Shown piece by piece: positions 1-12,008 of a DNA stretch of 64,000 bases (the stretch's first letter is position 1; the number at the start of each line of letters is the position of its first letter). The position numbers were made by a program, and so were the translations under genes. Source of the stretch: Membranipora membranacea (lineage: Eukaryota; Bryozoa; Gymnolaemata; Cheilostomatida; Membraniporidae); assembly GCA_914767715.1 (NCBI GenBank), contig OU612075.1, positions 11,904,001 to 11,968,000 on the forward strand, in the 5' to 3' direction. Under the pieces are notes generated by a model that ran no database searches, was not told the origin of the DNA, and saw only the letters and a program-made list of their open reading frames with translations.

Positions 1-21
1 AGACTCAAATATCACATCATA

Positions 22-3000
22 ATGACGCTGACAGCTCTATCGTTATTATGCTGCCTCACTGCCCTGTCAGCTGCCGAGGACACCGTGAGTACACTAGATA
101 TATAACACATTTACCAATCTACCTCTACAGTCAAAGTTAAACATAGGGAATTGCATTTTTATACCAAACAGCAATTTTTCGGGTGTATGGAACCCTTGCT
201 TTAGTCATTTGGTTAGCTAGTTGAATCATGAGTAGAATTTTCCTTGTCAAACTAGAGGATATTGCAGAAGATGGTCTAAGCTAATCTGGTTTCTCTCTCT
301 CCTTTCTTTGAGACTGTAGTTAGGCAAATGGGTTCAAGCCATTCACCAATATAGCCAGGATTAGTGTGGTAGGCCCATGAAAGAAGTTTTCTCTTTTCTA
401 TGCTGGTGATGATATAACCAAAAGTTTGTGAACCTGACTATTTTCTTTCTCAGTTAACCCAAACTAACTCACAGCAAGCAGATAAGACAAGATTTCAGCT
501 TTCACCTCTGCGCCTGACTTACCGTTCAAATATTCCTACTAACCCCATAATCAACAAAAACATCACATACTATCGAACATGGAGTCAAGGCCATTCACCG
601 TTTGGCATAATTTATGTTAAAATCATAACAAGAAACTCCACCAGAATCTCCCCAGCAATCATCAAGTCAAACATCAGTCGGAGAGCAGAGCCCGAATACC
701 GGTACTCCACTGCAGCTGTAACGGAGTCAACAGTCGGTATGGAGTTGAGTGGTTGTGCGGAGTCGTATGTTCGCTGTGCATGTGCTGTTTTGTGGTTGCG
801 TTTCAGGAGCTGAACGATCTGCTGTGCCAAGCATCGCATTTTGAAGCTCATAGTTTGACTTTTGTCCTTGGTTATCTGCTTGCAGTGTTGGCAATGATAC
901 ACTTAGACTAACAAGTGTTGTCGGAGATGTATTTGGTAATATTTCATTATCTGATTATCTTCACTTTTAAGCTCGCTCAAGTAACTCAATGTGGTTTTCT
1001 TAACTTGGTCCTCTTAAGTTGCTCGGCCAGCAAAGGGAGGAAGTCATTGGTATTCAAAGGTTCCATATTTTGCAGTCACTCCATTCCTCCTTCTGAACCT
1101 TTACCTTAGACCTTAGGCATTCTAGCTGTTGCGCAAGACAGCATCTCTTTCAATGAATGATGATAGTAAAGGTTTATGTTCCAGTGTTTATAGCCCAAAA
1201 TGTCTTAATTACCCTGTAATTGGTTTTTATCGGTTTATTAGTATGCCCGCTAATAATTTCTATCCTCTGGCCAGCATTCAGAATGGCTAGCAAAAAGTCT
1301 TCCACTGGGTACAAGGTTTCCTCAGTGAACAAAGTTTTCAACAGTTTTTCATCACTTTTACCGTTACTTCTGATCTTTACAAACAAATGAACAAATGTTG
1401 TTCAATTTTCATCAGGATCAGTTGGACGGTTTCCTGGCTTGAAAGTTGATGTGACTATGAGTTCACTTAGTTTAACTCAGCCCGCATATTACGCAGAAAC
1501 TGCTGCTTTTAACATTTTGACACCCAAAACCAAACCTTAACCAGACACAGACCACAGTATACTCCTGCTACCAGCAGCAAACAGCCATTGCGTCATATGG
1601 CAGTTCATTGAAGGATCTTGTGGTGTATATACCAAGTTATTGCTACTACCTGCGGTATTTTGATTTCAAACGCTCAGAATATTCCTGTTTGAAATAAGAA
1701 AAATTTGAGTGCACCATCGAACGTTAGTCTGTCAATCCAAATTTTGATTACAAAAATTCAGACAGCTAAAAATCTGTGAAATATTAAAGGAATACTGAAT
1801 GTGACATTTAAATTATGTTTAATATCAGTGATCTGTGATCTATTATTCAACAGAATTTCATTGAAACCAGCTGAAAATTAGTAAAATCATCCTGGTGCAT
1901 TTCTGCTGTCAATTTAAAAATTATGTAAGATGTTTAAATTCCTGTAACCTCATTAGTAGATCACGATTTCGTAAAGAATTCCCCCTGATGTCAGAACCAT
2001 GAGATTACTCAACACCAAGCTACATATTTGATGAATCCCATCATATAATGTATACAATAGTAGAAGGGATGAAGTAATAGATTAGTGTGGATTTGGTTTG
2101 AAATATCCAGTTAAATCATGGCTGAAATATGATCTCTTCCAATTTGCTGTTGGACACCATGACTGGGCCTACTGACGCTACAAAGAAAAGTACTCAAAAT
2201 TTAACTCAAATTAAGTAACCAAGGCATAACACAAAAATAGAGGAGAAAACTTGTTGATCCCTTGCCCAAGACAATGCCCTCTCTCCATGCGCTATTGTAA
2301 GGTTGAAAGTTGTATATGATCCCTACCCTACACAACAAAATAGATTATATCTGACTCTAAAAATTTTGCGCTTTGTACACCTATTTCTATTGATTTTCGA
2401 GTTGTCAATCTTCGCTAGAGCGATATCAGAACGATTTGACTATGTCAACAACGGACAGTAGAGTGATGCCTCATGACCAGATCTCTGTAATTGAGCCATA
2501 ATTAGGTTCTGTAGATTGATAGGTTGATGGCATGAGGCTTCCTGTTTACTTAACGCTTCTGGAATGCATTCTGTTGTTTTTCTACTGTTTGTGTGATTAA
2601 TATTTAGTGATTTAGAGTAGCAGTGAATGCTTGGATTGTCTGTTGGTTGTAGATTGTGGTAATTGACAAATCTTTGGCAGCATGTTTATTTATTAGTCAT
2701 CCAATCCTCATGGTATCTATCAGGATGATATCTTTCCGGAACATCTTCAGAATCGTGCCCATTTCGTACAGTCATTGCTCTCTACTCGAGATGTGTTGGC
2801 CAATGGTTTGTGGTGCTATTGGCTTTATGCCACTAATCGACTTACACTTCATAGGGCATATAATTTTTATGGTTGATGTTCTTCAGAAGAAACGGATAAT
2901 GCTCTTTTTTTAAATAGAATCCCAGATTTGAACTTGAAAACTCATTAAACTTTGGTTTTGTTTTCCAACTCTGTGGTTATATTGCTAAATCAAATGTTTG

Positions 3001-6000
3001 TAAATTGGTATACCATAGATGATACCATGTTCCCAGCCAATCCATTCATCAGGTTATTGAATCATTTTTACACTCAAAATGTAAACTAAAATGTTGACTA
3101 AACCCTTGATTATCACCAAAAATTCTAGTGAATCATATCATATCATATTCAGTCCATTCACATCTGACAAAATTTATGACTCAGATGCTTCTAGCATATC
3201 CAATTTTCTTATTCACCTATTTGACAACATTACAATACTTTTTTTTATAACTTCACGCTAGGGGGGACAGATTTTATGCACACTGACATCGAGACTACAC
3301 TATTGTCATGTGTATCTCTGACCGTGAGAGTAAATTTAGTACGAGTACCTAACATTTACCCACCCCTGATAAGTCAAATTGAACTCGGGTCGTCACACCA
3401 AATTACTTGTGATGGTACTCAACCTAAATGAATAAGTTCACTCTCTATCGATCAGATATATACATGCAATAGTATATCACGTCATCATTGCGGATTTTAT
3501 GTCTGCATTCTAGGAAGAAAACATTTTGCTCTGTGGTGAAGCTTTCTTGTCTTGCATCTGTGTGCTCTGTTTCATGTCAGCATGTTTTATGTTTCAGGGT
3601 ATGCCGCTCAAATACTTCATAAACTCAGGAATCCAAGCATCAATGAACAGTACAGAGGCCTGGTTTGATAAGTTTGAAGCCCTGTATAGAACTTCGGGCA
3701 GCCAAGAAAGTATTGGAATTGGTAGGCATCTCAAAACTGGTGTACCGTATTGTACACAGTGTATATAATTCAGAACTTCTGGTGATTCAGACAAGAAATA
3801 TTGTTCCTTTCAGCCAAATCTCAACGCATTCTAATGTAACCCAAATCAGACTTTGCTCAATTAGGACAAACTTTAGTGGTCCCCAGAGGTCTGAATTAAG
3901 TGAACTGCACTGAACTACGGCAAATTATCAAGAGTATCTCCCTGTGTAGTAAAATCAGAAGTGGAAAAAATCGGATGTCTGCTGTCTCGCTTTTTTTCGG
4001 TGAATGATGCTAGTTGAGTTGCTTCACTTTTTTTATGTATGACTTGCAAGTAGTTTTAGGATCTCCTTATCACGTGAAATGGCTTCTGTAATCTATGTGT
4101 ATCTTTGTTTTAATTGCAAGGAAAGATTTAGAATCGATTATTCATATCCATATTCTCATTTTATTAACTTTTAGAATCTGGAAATGACAAAATTAATGTG
4201 TTGGGAGGCATGAATATTGGGGATATTCAACGATCGAGTAAGTATTCTTTGATATATCTCTTGTATATAAATTATTATGTATATAAGTAGCATATATAGA
4301 CTTGATATTATTATCAAGTAAGTATTCTTTGAATGTCATGCAATAGAGTTTTTGGATCTGCAATGAAATATTAAGATAAATAAATATCTAACATTAAAAG
4401 CATTGAAAATTGAGCCTAACTGACAAATTATGATATGTGACTTTTCAACAAAGTCAACAGGTTACTTTTAAGTAATCTGTTATCTGTAAACTTTCCAGGA
4501 AATCTTTTTGAACAAATCAATACAAATACATTATATATAAACTATATTTTAATGTTAGTCATAATAACTGTGTATGAATATAAATGTATATATATATTGA
4601 TATATATATTATATATTATATATATATATATAATAGTATTGTTAAGTCAATGGAGCTGACCAATAAATTATGGATCTTGTTTGGGTTTTTTTAGGTCTGT
4701 CTTCGATGTTACCTCACGCTGCCTGCAACCCATATGATCAGGTTATCGAGATTCCTAACTCCAAGCCTAATGTGCTGCTCTATCCTTCATGTGTGGTCCT
4801 AAAACAATGCGGGGGCTGCTGCGGACACCCCGACCTGATGTGCAAACCTACGGAGACAGCTGTGAAAAAAGTCCAGGTTAGCTTTTTTTTAGCAATAGGA
4901 GGGATGGTGCGTTATGCCTGGACTAGTAATTTCGGCAATTTTTCATACCAGAAATTTGGTCCAGATTAAAACAGCTGAGTTTTAGTAGCTTCTGTGCCTT
5001 GATAATATTCAATACTTTAAGTCAGACTTCCTGAAATGTCTGCAGCTGTACATGTTGCAAGTCTGCCAATTTTTGCCAGGTGATAAACTTGTCCATGTTG
5101 GATTTTGGTCAAATTTAGTGGTTTCATGCATAAACGCCCACAGTTGAATATTATTAACTAATTTCATCTTTGACACTGCCAGTGCCTAAAGCTGCTTAGG
5201 CTTCCCTTAATGACCCTGCTATTGCCCTGGGGGTTACAGAATTGACACATATGGGCATCATTCCAAGTCAGCAGTGTTACGTGACCTAAAGTTTTGATGG
5301 GTATTCTCTGTTTAATCTCACGATGTCGCTGAACTGGTTACGAAATCGATTTTACAATCGTTTATTAGAGAAATCAATATCAATATCTAGGCGTGATCTA
5401 AATAAAATTTTGATCTAAATAAAATTTTGGCTCCAACAAATCATTGTTTCTTAGAACTGGTTAACAGTCTCTGATCTGCTGTGATTCTGCCTTGCAGATC
5501 AATTGTTAAGTGATGTGAGCTGCCAATTGCCAAAAAACCGAATTTTTTTGTTAATTAGAAATCCAGATAATATATGCACTTATTTTAGGCTGAATTAGCA
5601 GTAGTACATGTGAAAATTTGATAGCATGATTGTCATTTTGGAAAGGAGCCAATCAGCAGTCTTGCACTGTCAGCATACAGTTGCATCAACATGCCGCAAC
5701 ACAAATTTCCTCTTTGCAAGAATTTCGCAACCCATCAAACCAGATTTACTTGTTCTTGCAGTACACTGAAATTCACAAATATTTATCTAAGGTTTTTTAG
5801 AATCAGTCTCCTTCCTGTAGGATAAACTAAAACATAAAACAAATTCAGTCCAACCTATCCAGATTACATTTCTCATCAATTATGCATTAACATCTTTGTG
5901 ATATCAATTTTTCTTTTCATTATTTGTCGGTATTCTGTAAAACATTCTCAGCAAGTATTATCAAAACTAAAAATTATATATATATATATATATGTATTTG

Positions 6001-8585
6001 CTACTTTTAGGTGACCAAATATGTGTACGATGGACAGCAGGCTCACCCAGTAGAGAGAGTGGACGTCGCCGAGGTTGTGGAGCACAAGGCCTGCCAGTGT
6101 TCGTGTAAGATTACCGCTGCCGACTGCGACTCCAATCTTCATGACTTTGGTGAGTTTGTGTGACTGAAAGTAATCATCAAGAGTGCGGGGATCGATCTTT
6201 ATGCATTTTAGTTAAGGGGTATTCTTTCTGAAATCGGAAACATAAATTACGGAAATGAATGGTCTAACTAAACACACTGAAAGAGGTTGGGATCACACTG
6301 ATCACGTGATACACTGTTGCATGTATATATCTGACTGATAGAGAGCGAACAAATTCACTTAGCATGAGTACAATCAGAGGGAATTTGGTGTGACACCCTG
6401 AGTTGAACTTTCCAAATTAGGGGTGGGTACACGGTAGGTACTCGTACTAAACTGACTCTAACAATCAGAGATACACATGATAATAGTGTAGTCTAGATGT
6501 TAGTGATGTGACGGAAACTAATCACCAAGAGCGTAGGGGTTCATCTTTATGTATAACAGTTTAAGGGTATTCTTTCTTAAATCGGAAACACAAAATACGC
6601 AAATAAATACGTAAAATGGCACTAGACATAATAAAAGACCTTACTGTCAGCGAGAAGACGATAATGATATCTTTCAGTGCAGAATCTTTTTTACAAACAA
6701 CAACAACTGCACCAATTTTACTACCAGCAAATAAAGTTAATGATACAGCATACTGGGGGCTGTTTGATTCAGTCATCCTGTGAACATGAGGGTACCTATT
6801 TTTTCCTGGTTCAAACCAGAATAAATCTGACTGAGTGATGTGACAATATGATGTGACATCAGACACTATAGATATATAGATTATCTATAGTCTCTGGTGA
6901 CATCATGAAAAGGCTGCAATAGATTTCATCACCACAAAAACATCATAAACAGCTAGAAAAGTGTTTCGATATTAATAGTCTGACTGCCTTGCAAATCATC
7001 TGCATTGAATGTTGCCAATGTGTTGGTTCTGATTGGCGCTGGTCAGAGCCAACACACTGATTACAATCAATGCGGTCTATTCGTGGAATTGTGTTAATCA
7101 AATTGTTACAAAATGGTATCATAACAAGGTTTTATGTTTATTTTGTAGATGACTGGAACTGCGCCTGTACTTGTAAGCAGGGCCAACAGACTTGTGGACC
7201 TAACATGAGATGGGACGATAGCCTGTGTGCTTGCAGATGTAGCTCTGTACAAAACTGTGGTACTGGATACACATACAACCTTGTAACCTGCAGGTGTGTG
7301 TTCTCAGTAGTCTCCTATTGATTCATCTTCAGCATTCATCTGCTGCAACTTGAGTATATTTATTTAACAGTCTTTCAACTACACTGCATCATCAGTGGTG
7401 GTAGTACTTGACTTTTTGAATGGGTTATGGTTAACCTTATGGTACTCCATTTTGCAGTGACATAAAAATGTTATTATATTGGTAGCCTGTATTAGCAGCT
7501 GTCCCAAACTCCCCGATTAGATTTTCTGATAAAAAACAATGGGTTAATTAAGAGTCGTCCCGACATTGATATTAGGTGCACAACTCCCGATACTATAAAT
7601 TTATTTCGTCGTCAATTAAGTCTGTAAACCATGCCATTATCAGAGGAATCTACTCGTTTGAGTGGGCGACTAGAAAAGTATATAAACATTTTTATGCTTA
7701 CGTCAATGGAGGAAGTCAGCTGCAGACAGACATAAACTATATCGAATACTATGACATTCCTTTCCAGCGTTGCGTGGCACTTAGTCATTCTTTGAAATCT
7801 AATTTGCAACTCCTGATATGTTATATATACTTTGGCTTCCATCTCTGTGACAGATTAACTGCTCCAATAAAAAATTTGAGGAATTGTGTTTTACAACCTT
7901 CTGCTCAATTCAAATGTAAGAATTTGAGGAATTGTATTTTACGACCATCTTCGTTTATTGTGTTTCAGTTGCGAGGCAGTCAATGACAGAACTAGTGGAA
8001 TATCCGGAGGAAACACCAACACAAATAACAACCAGCCAATTGAACAGGAGGATACAAGAATCGAGGAGACTGTTGATAAGGCTGACCCATGTGACCATCT
8101 TATGTAAGTAGTTTTTGGCATAACTCTCATTTGATGAGAAAGTTTTTCAAACTCTTCCACAGAAAAAATCGGTAATGTTTGAAGTGTTGACCTACATTGT
8201 TAGTTATCATGGCAATTTAACTGCCCTGTTATCACATTAATACCTCAAGGGGAAAAGTGGCAATGCAAGTTGTGCGTTTCTCATCCATAGAAATATACAT
8301 TTATTCAATTATGAGAAGTCCCTTACAGACTTCTAAAGATCAAGACTTGTATGAAGAAGTTTAACTAATTGCTCACACCAAGGATTTCAAATCCTTGCTC
8401 ACACCTTGCAAATTTATAGCTATAGTACAATTTTTTTGTGCTTTACGCCTGAAAGATTTTCGGCACTTTGTTTACACAGTGCTTTTGTTATTTTCAGCTG
8501 CAGTATGAGGAACTATGCACCAGTGATGAGTGGAGGCACCTGCAAGTGTAAATTTTCCCGCACCAGCCGCCGCGGCAGAAAGTAA
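22..8585 (+). CDS. Secreted PDGF/VEGF-family growth factor, VEGF-C/D-like (paralog 1)
   Basis: Eight coding exons join in frame: 22-84, 3598-3721, 4175-4237, 4695-4876, 6011-6149, 7149-7293, 7969-8103, 8498-8585 (stop TAA). The protein is 312 aa. Residues 1-18 are a hydrophobic signal peptide (MTLTALSLLCCL...). The PDGF/VEGF cystine knot covers about residues 94-176, with Cys94, PSC116, the hallmark CGGCC at 122-126, Cys133 and a closing CQCSC at 172-176. The rest is a Cys-rich tail with CxCxC and CGPNMRWDD-type motifs, like the silk-homology (BR3P) tail of VEGF-C/D. Family members are secreted dimers that bind VEGFR/PVR receptor tyrosine kinases; the receptor is inferred. Every intron is GT..AG and phases close exactly. 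The next gene is a tandem paralog. The ATG lies 21 nt from the window edge, so promoter and 5' UTR are mostly outside. Length and architecture fit a functional gene. Confidence 0.92.
3279..3492 (-). mobile_element. MITE of the CACACTGA family, 9-bp TSD (copy 1)
   Basis: A 214-bp element in intron 1 of the first VEGF-like gene, reversed relative to the copies at 6294, 10321 and 46297. One end reads CACACTGACATCGAGACTAC and the other ends ATATCACGTCATCATTGCG, the complement of the family's GATCACGTGATATAC end. It is flanked by a perfect 9-bp direct repeat, GATTTTATG, at 3270-3278 and 3493-3501. No coding capacity, so non-autonomous. A 9-bp TSD suggests a Mutator-like (or Merlin-like) transposase in trans; that class is inferred. 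Confidence 0.85.
4585..4632. repeat. AT-rich (TA)n tract
   Basis: Imperfect TA/TATATT repeat in intron 3 of the first VEGF-like gene, about 60 bp upstream of the exon encoding the CGGCC motif. A smaller (TA)n run sits just before the next exon near 5975-5992. Confidence 0.8.
6161..6606. repeat. ~100-bp direct repeats flanking a MITE
   Basis: Sequence at about 6161-6262 (TGACTGAAAGTAATCATCAA...) is repeated with mismatches at about 6508-6606 (TGACGGAAACTAATCACCAA...). Shared blocks include ATCTTTATG, GGGTATTCTTTCT and AAATCGGAAACA. The CACACTGA MITE lies between them. Either the MITE sits inside a local tandem duplication or the direct repeats belong to a larger element. Confidence 0.75.
6294..6507 (+). 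mobile_element. MITE of the CACACTGA family (copy 2)
   Basis: Starts CACACTGATCACGTGATACA and ends near CTAGATGTTAGTGATGTG, matching the other copies along about 210 bp, including ATACACATGATAATAGTGTAG near the right end. Lies in intron 5 of the first VEGF-like gene, between two ~100-bp direct repeats. I did not find a clean 9-bp TSD here, unlike copies 1 and 4, so the exact right boundary is uncertain. Confidence 0.75.
6860..6896. mobile_element. 37-bp palindromic remnant of the CAGAGACTATAG element, 7-bp TSD
   Basis: The sequence runs from CAGACACTATAGATATATAG to CTATAGTCTCTG and is almost a perfect palindrome. It is flanked by GTGACAT at 6853-6859 and 6897-6903. The same termini and TSD length occur in the 1.25-kb element at 43699-44950, so this is probably an internally deleted copy with only fused termini left. 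Confidence 0.65.
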
Positions 8586-8713
8586 ATCTTGTCCCCATAC
8601 CGAGAGAGACAACTCCAATCGCAGATTAGTGATAATAAGCAAAGAGAGCTAACAAAAAGCTGAAATATTTTTAGTAAAGCGCTAAGGATTTTAGTAATGC
8701 TAATTTTAAATGA

Positions 8714-8719
8714 AATAAA
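8714..8719 (+). terminator. Polyadenylation signal of VEGF-like paralog 1
   Basis: AATAAA lies about 130 bp after the stop codon at 8583-8585. A second possible signal (GAATAAAA) follows near 8737. The cleavage site is not determined. Confidence 0.6.
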
Positions 8720-11700
8720 GACATTGCAGCTTATAGAATAAAACGTTGATTCTCATCCACCATTACAATCTTCTTACGGATAAGACCTTGTACTAACCCA
8801 AGCCCAGCTGCGTATTCTCATAGCATTATATTTCTTCTGCTGTTTTATCATTTTATTTTTGCGAATTGGCTACTATTGTTTTTCTTAAACAAATGTTCGG
8901 CAGTGCTCCCACAACGGCAAAGCTATCGTCAAAAGTGTATCCAAGCGAGGAGATCATTTTTATCATACAAAAATTTGAATTTAAGGTTATCTGTTCATTG
9001 CAATTTTGTTTGATAAACCGCATTAACCAGAATATTTATATATTATTTATGGCACGCAATATCATTTTGCTGTCTATCTTATTTACAAGCAAGCCATATA
9101 CCAACTTGCTTCATCCTGCCAATAGACAATCAACAATGGGTTAGAATTAACCCAAATTTGCTAACAGACAACTGCTTTTAGTCTTAAGAGAACTTGTGTA
9201 TGCTGGATTTATGAGTTTTTTTCCACATTTTTATGTACAGAGATATATAGAAAATAAAAAATATGTCACGCTAACCTATCAGCTATTTACTCATATCATT
9301 GATTTGGGGGACTCCTCGAGCAGCAGCTTGTATCTGTCTCGGCTCGTATTATTGAATCTGTTCCATCCAGGAGTAAAATCTCGAAATCCAACTCTTGGTT
9401 ATATAAACTCTGAAAATTTGTTGTGCTGCTAAATTGATTATTTCAAGACGAAGTTTGTGACCACCATTGTTTTGGATGACGCTGGCCATCATATTTTAAT
9501 TTTTTTCTATATGTTAATACAACTCTCTTCAAGTGAACAAACATATTTGGTACAAAAAACTGTTAGACTCCGCTCATAACACATATTGACATTGACATTG
9601 ATATTACTTATGACGATCTTGAGGTTGTCTGTTGTTGGAATAAACCGTTATAGACCGTACAGCTATAAGAGCATAAGATGTGACGGAGTGTCCTAATCTT
9701 ACTGCGGATTTTTGACGGTATATGCAGTGTCCTCCGACAAGGGTGTGATCATACCCACCTACAATATGGCAGCTTGTTGTCACATGTTGCAGGCTTGTTG
9801 ACTTCTGTTTGAAAAAATAGAAGAAGTTTGAAAATATTTGTGTCCCAACAAAATAAGCTTCGTAAGTTTGATTATGGAAGATAGTGGCCCAGACTGAGCC
9901 AAGACAGCATAACAACAGGATAGGCTCTATATCCGTTCCCTGTGATAGCGTACTGACTTTCAGTGTTCAGTGGATTGACTGGTTTATTCCGAACATTTTT
10001 TATCCAGATATGCTAACACCAGATTTACACAAACTGCATAACAATAGGGATGCTGCCTCCCAAAAGCCAATTTGTGGGTAAATTTTATTTGAGCCCAATG
10101 TTTGCCGCTGGGAATAGTTTGATTGGAACTTGTAAGCTTCCTCTTGGGAAAGAAAAACTGGTATGTTTTACATCCCCCTATGCATCATGCTTGCTTTTCT
10201 TGAAAATTTGATATCATCCCAACTGTGCCAAAAATAAAAAACGCTGGTGCTTCCAAAGTAATCAAAAGGGTCCACAAGGAAATCCTTTGACTTTGTCAAC
10301 TTTGATCATAATGTATATTTATGACGTGATATACTATTGCATGTATATCTCTGATCGATTGAGAGTGAATCAATTCACTTAGCCTGAGTAACATTACAAG
10401 GAATCTGGTGTGACGTCCCTAGGTAAATTTTACTAATTAAGGGTTGGAACTTGTTAGGTACTCATGCTATATTTACTCTAACAATCACAGATACACATGT
10501 TAATAGGTGTAGTCTGGATGTCAGTGTGTGTATACTTTATCATACAGGTGTTAACACCAGAAATCATTAGACTAACCCTTCTCGATTCTTATTTACCTGA
10601 CCATTCACCCTTCATTATCAGGTCACGTAATTTTGAGTTTGACCTTTACTTACAGGTTTTGGGTTGAGTGCCTCAGCTACATCTAGTTGTCTTTGATCTA
10701 ATTTCTGTGTTAATGGAAAGTGTGAGCAATCAAACCATATGGTTTCAATTAATTGTTATAGAATTTCTTAACCTAAAATCGGTCAGGAGCCATTTTGTTG
10801 GTTTTTTTTAAATTCTCTGGTTTTAAGGTTAGACTTGAAATATTCAGCTTATAGTTATATGTAAGACGTACTGGTGTATCACAGAGCAGGCGGGGGGGGG
10901 GGAAAGAGTCTAGGGGTCTATGTTATATTCTGGCGTTGTTAGGCGTTTTGCAACTATATGGCTATTTCAGTAAGAATGAATATGGAGCATTCTATCAATA
11001 GCTAGCTTCTTGAAATGGTGTAATAATGTTTCAGGTTATCACACCGGATTTCGCTGCCAACATTGTCTCTGATATATATACAGTATTTCCTCCAACAAAG
11101 ATCTGTAAGATATCAGTATTTACAGGAAACTTGAGACAGCAAGGGAATTTTCTGCCTCCCCACTACACACAAAAGTTTACGATTGCTAGATTAGCATGAA
11201 GTGGGATTTTCCCAGTCAGGTTTTCACTACGTCCATTATATCTGAAGATTACGTGACTCATCTTGTGGGGAAACAAGGGGAGCAGGCAGTGGCAGATCTT
11301 GAGCGACAACTCAAAAATGAATAACTTCTTAACAAAGATAAATAAAATGCGGAGGTGGGGGCAAGAGTCTGGAGGCTCAGACTAGCGATCAATAAAAGTA
11401 AGTCCCTTGCTTTCTTTGTTTCACAATGTAAAAATATCTTTGCTATTATGATCTGCTACACCTCGACCCTGGATCCATCACTGGGCAGTTTCCTCGTGTT
11501 TTTGCTGTTTCCTGATGCGATATGCTTATTCATTAGGAAAATCTTTTTTTTACCCATTTTGAGAAATAGCAGGGCAGGTGATGCCGTATCAATTAAAAAT
11601 AGCGCACAAGGAAAATCCTCTAGTTACCCAAGATGTGTCATCATTGCAAAAGAAAAAGATTTCCTTATGGTGTGGTTGACCTTTCAATGATGTTCATATT

Positions 11701-11789
11701 AGATGATAGTAAAAGATACTGAATGCGATGATCTTAGTGGTGGTTTAGCGTGTCGCTGACATTGCACTATTGAACTATAGATAATAGAG
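8720..11789. other. Intergenic interval between the two VEGF-like genes
   Basis: No ORF here reads as a convincing protein or splices with a neighbour. It contains the MITE at 10321-10528, a poly-G run near 10890-10900, and the presumed promoter of the second VEGF-like gene at its right end. ORFs of 60-110 codons here are low-complexity translations of AT-rich DNA. Confidence 0.6.
10321..10528 (+). mobile_element. MITE of the CACACTGA family (copy 3)
   Basis: Runs from ATGACGTGATATACTATTGC to GTCTGGATGTCAGTGTG, matching the family along its length but with a degraded left tip. The flanks TGTATATTT (10312-10320) and TGTATACTT (10529-10537) form a 9-bp TSD with one mismatch. Intergenic between the two VEGF-like genes. 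Confidence 0.8.
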
Positions 11790-11798
11790 TATATAAAG
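11790..11798 (+). promoter_or_regulatory. Putative TATA box of VEGF-like paralog 2
   Basis: TATATAAAG lies 211 bp upstream of the predicted ATG at 12009, in a spacing that allows a ~190-nt 5' UTR. Supported by motif and position only; the start site was not mapped. Confidence 0.5.
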
Positions 11799-12008
11799 CC
11801 TCTCGCTGCCTCTATAACTATTCATGTACAAGTCAGCAAGCAGATCACACAGGTGTCATCGCAAAGCATCAGCTGCATGATAAGAGGCTAGATAACTAAA
11901 AGACTACACTGCAAAAAACGTCAGATCGAGTATCGTTGTATCGCTCTATAAACAACGGTATAGAACAAATCAGATCCTCTGAAAAAGAAATAATTCAACA
12001 ATTATAAA

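Noticed and set aside
8866-11690. Several 65-111 codon ORFs between the VEGF-like genes
   Set aside because: AT-rich, low-complexity translations without splice partners, domains or repeated occurrence.
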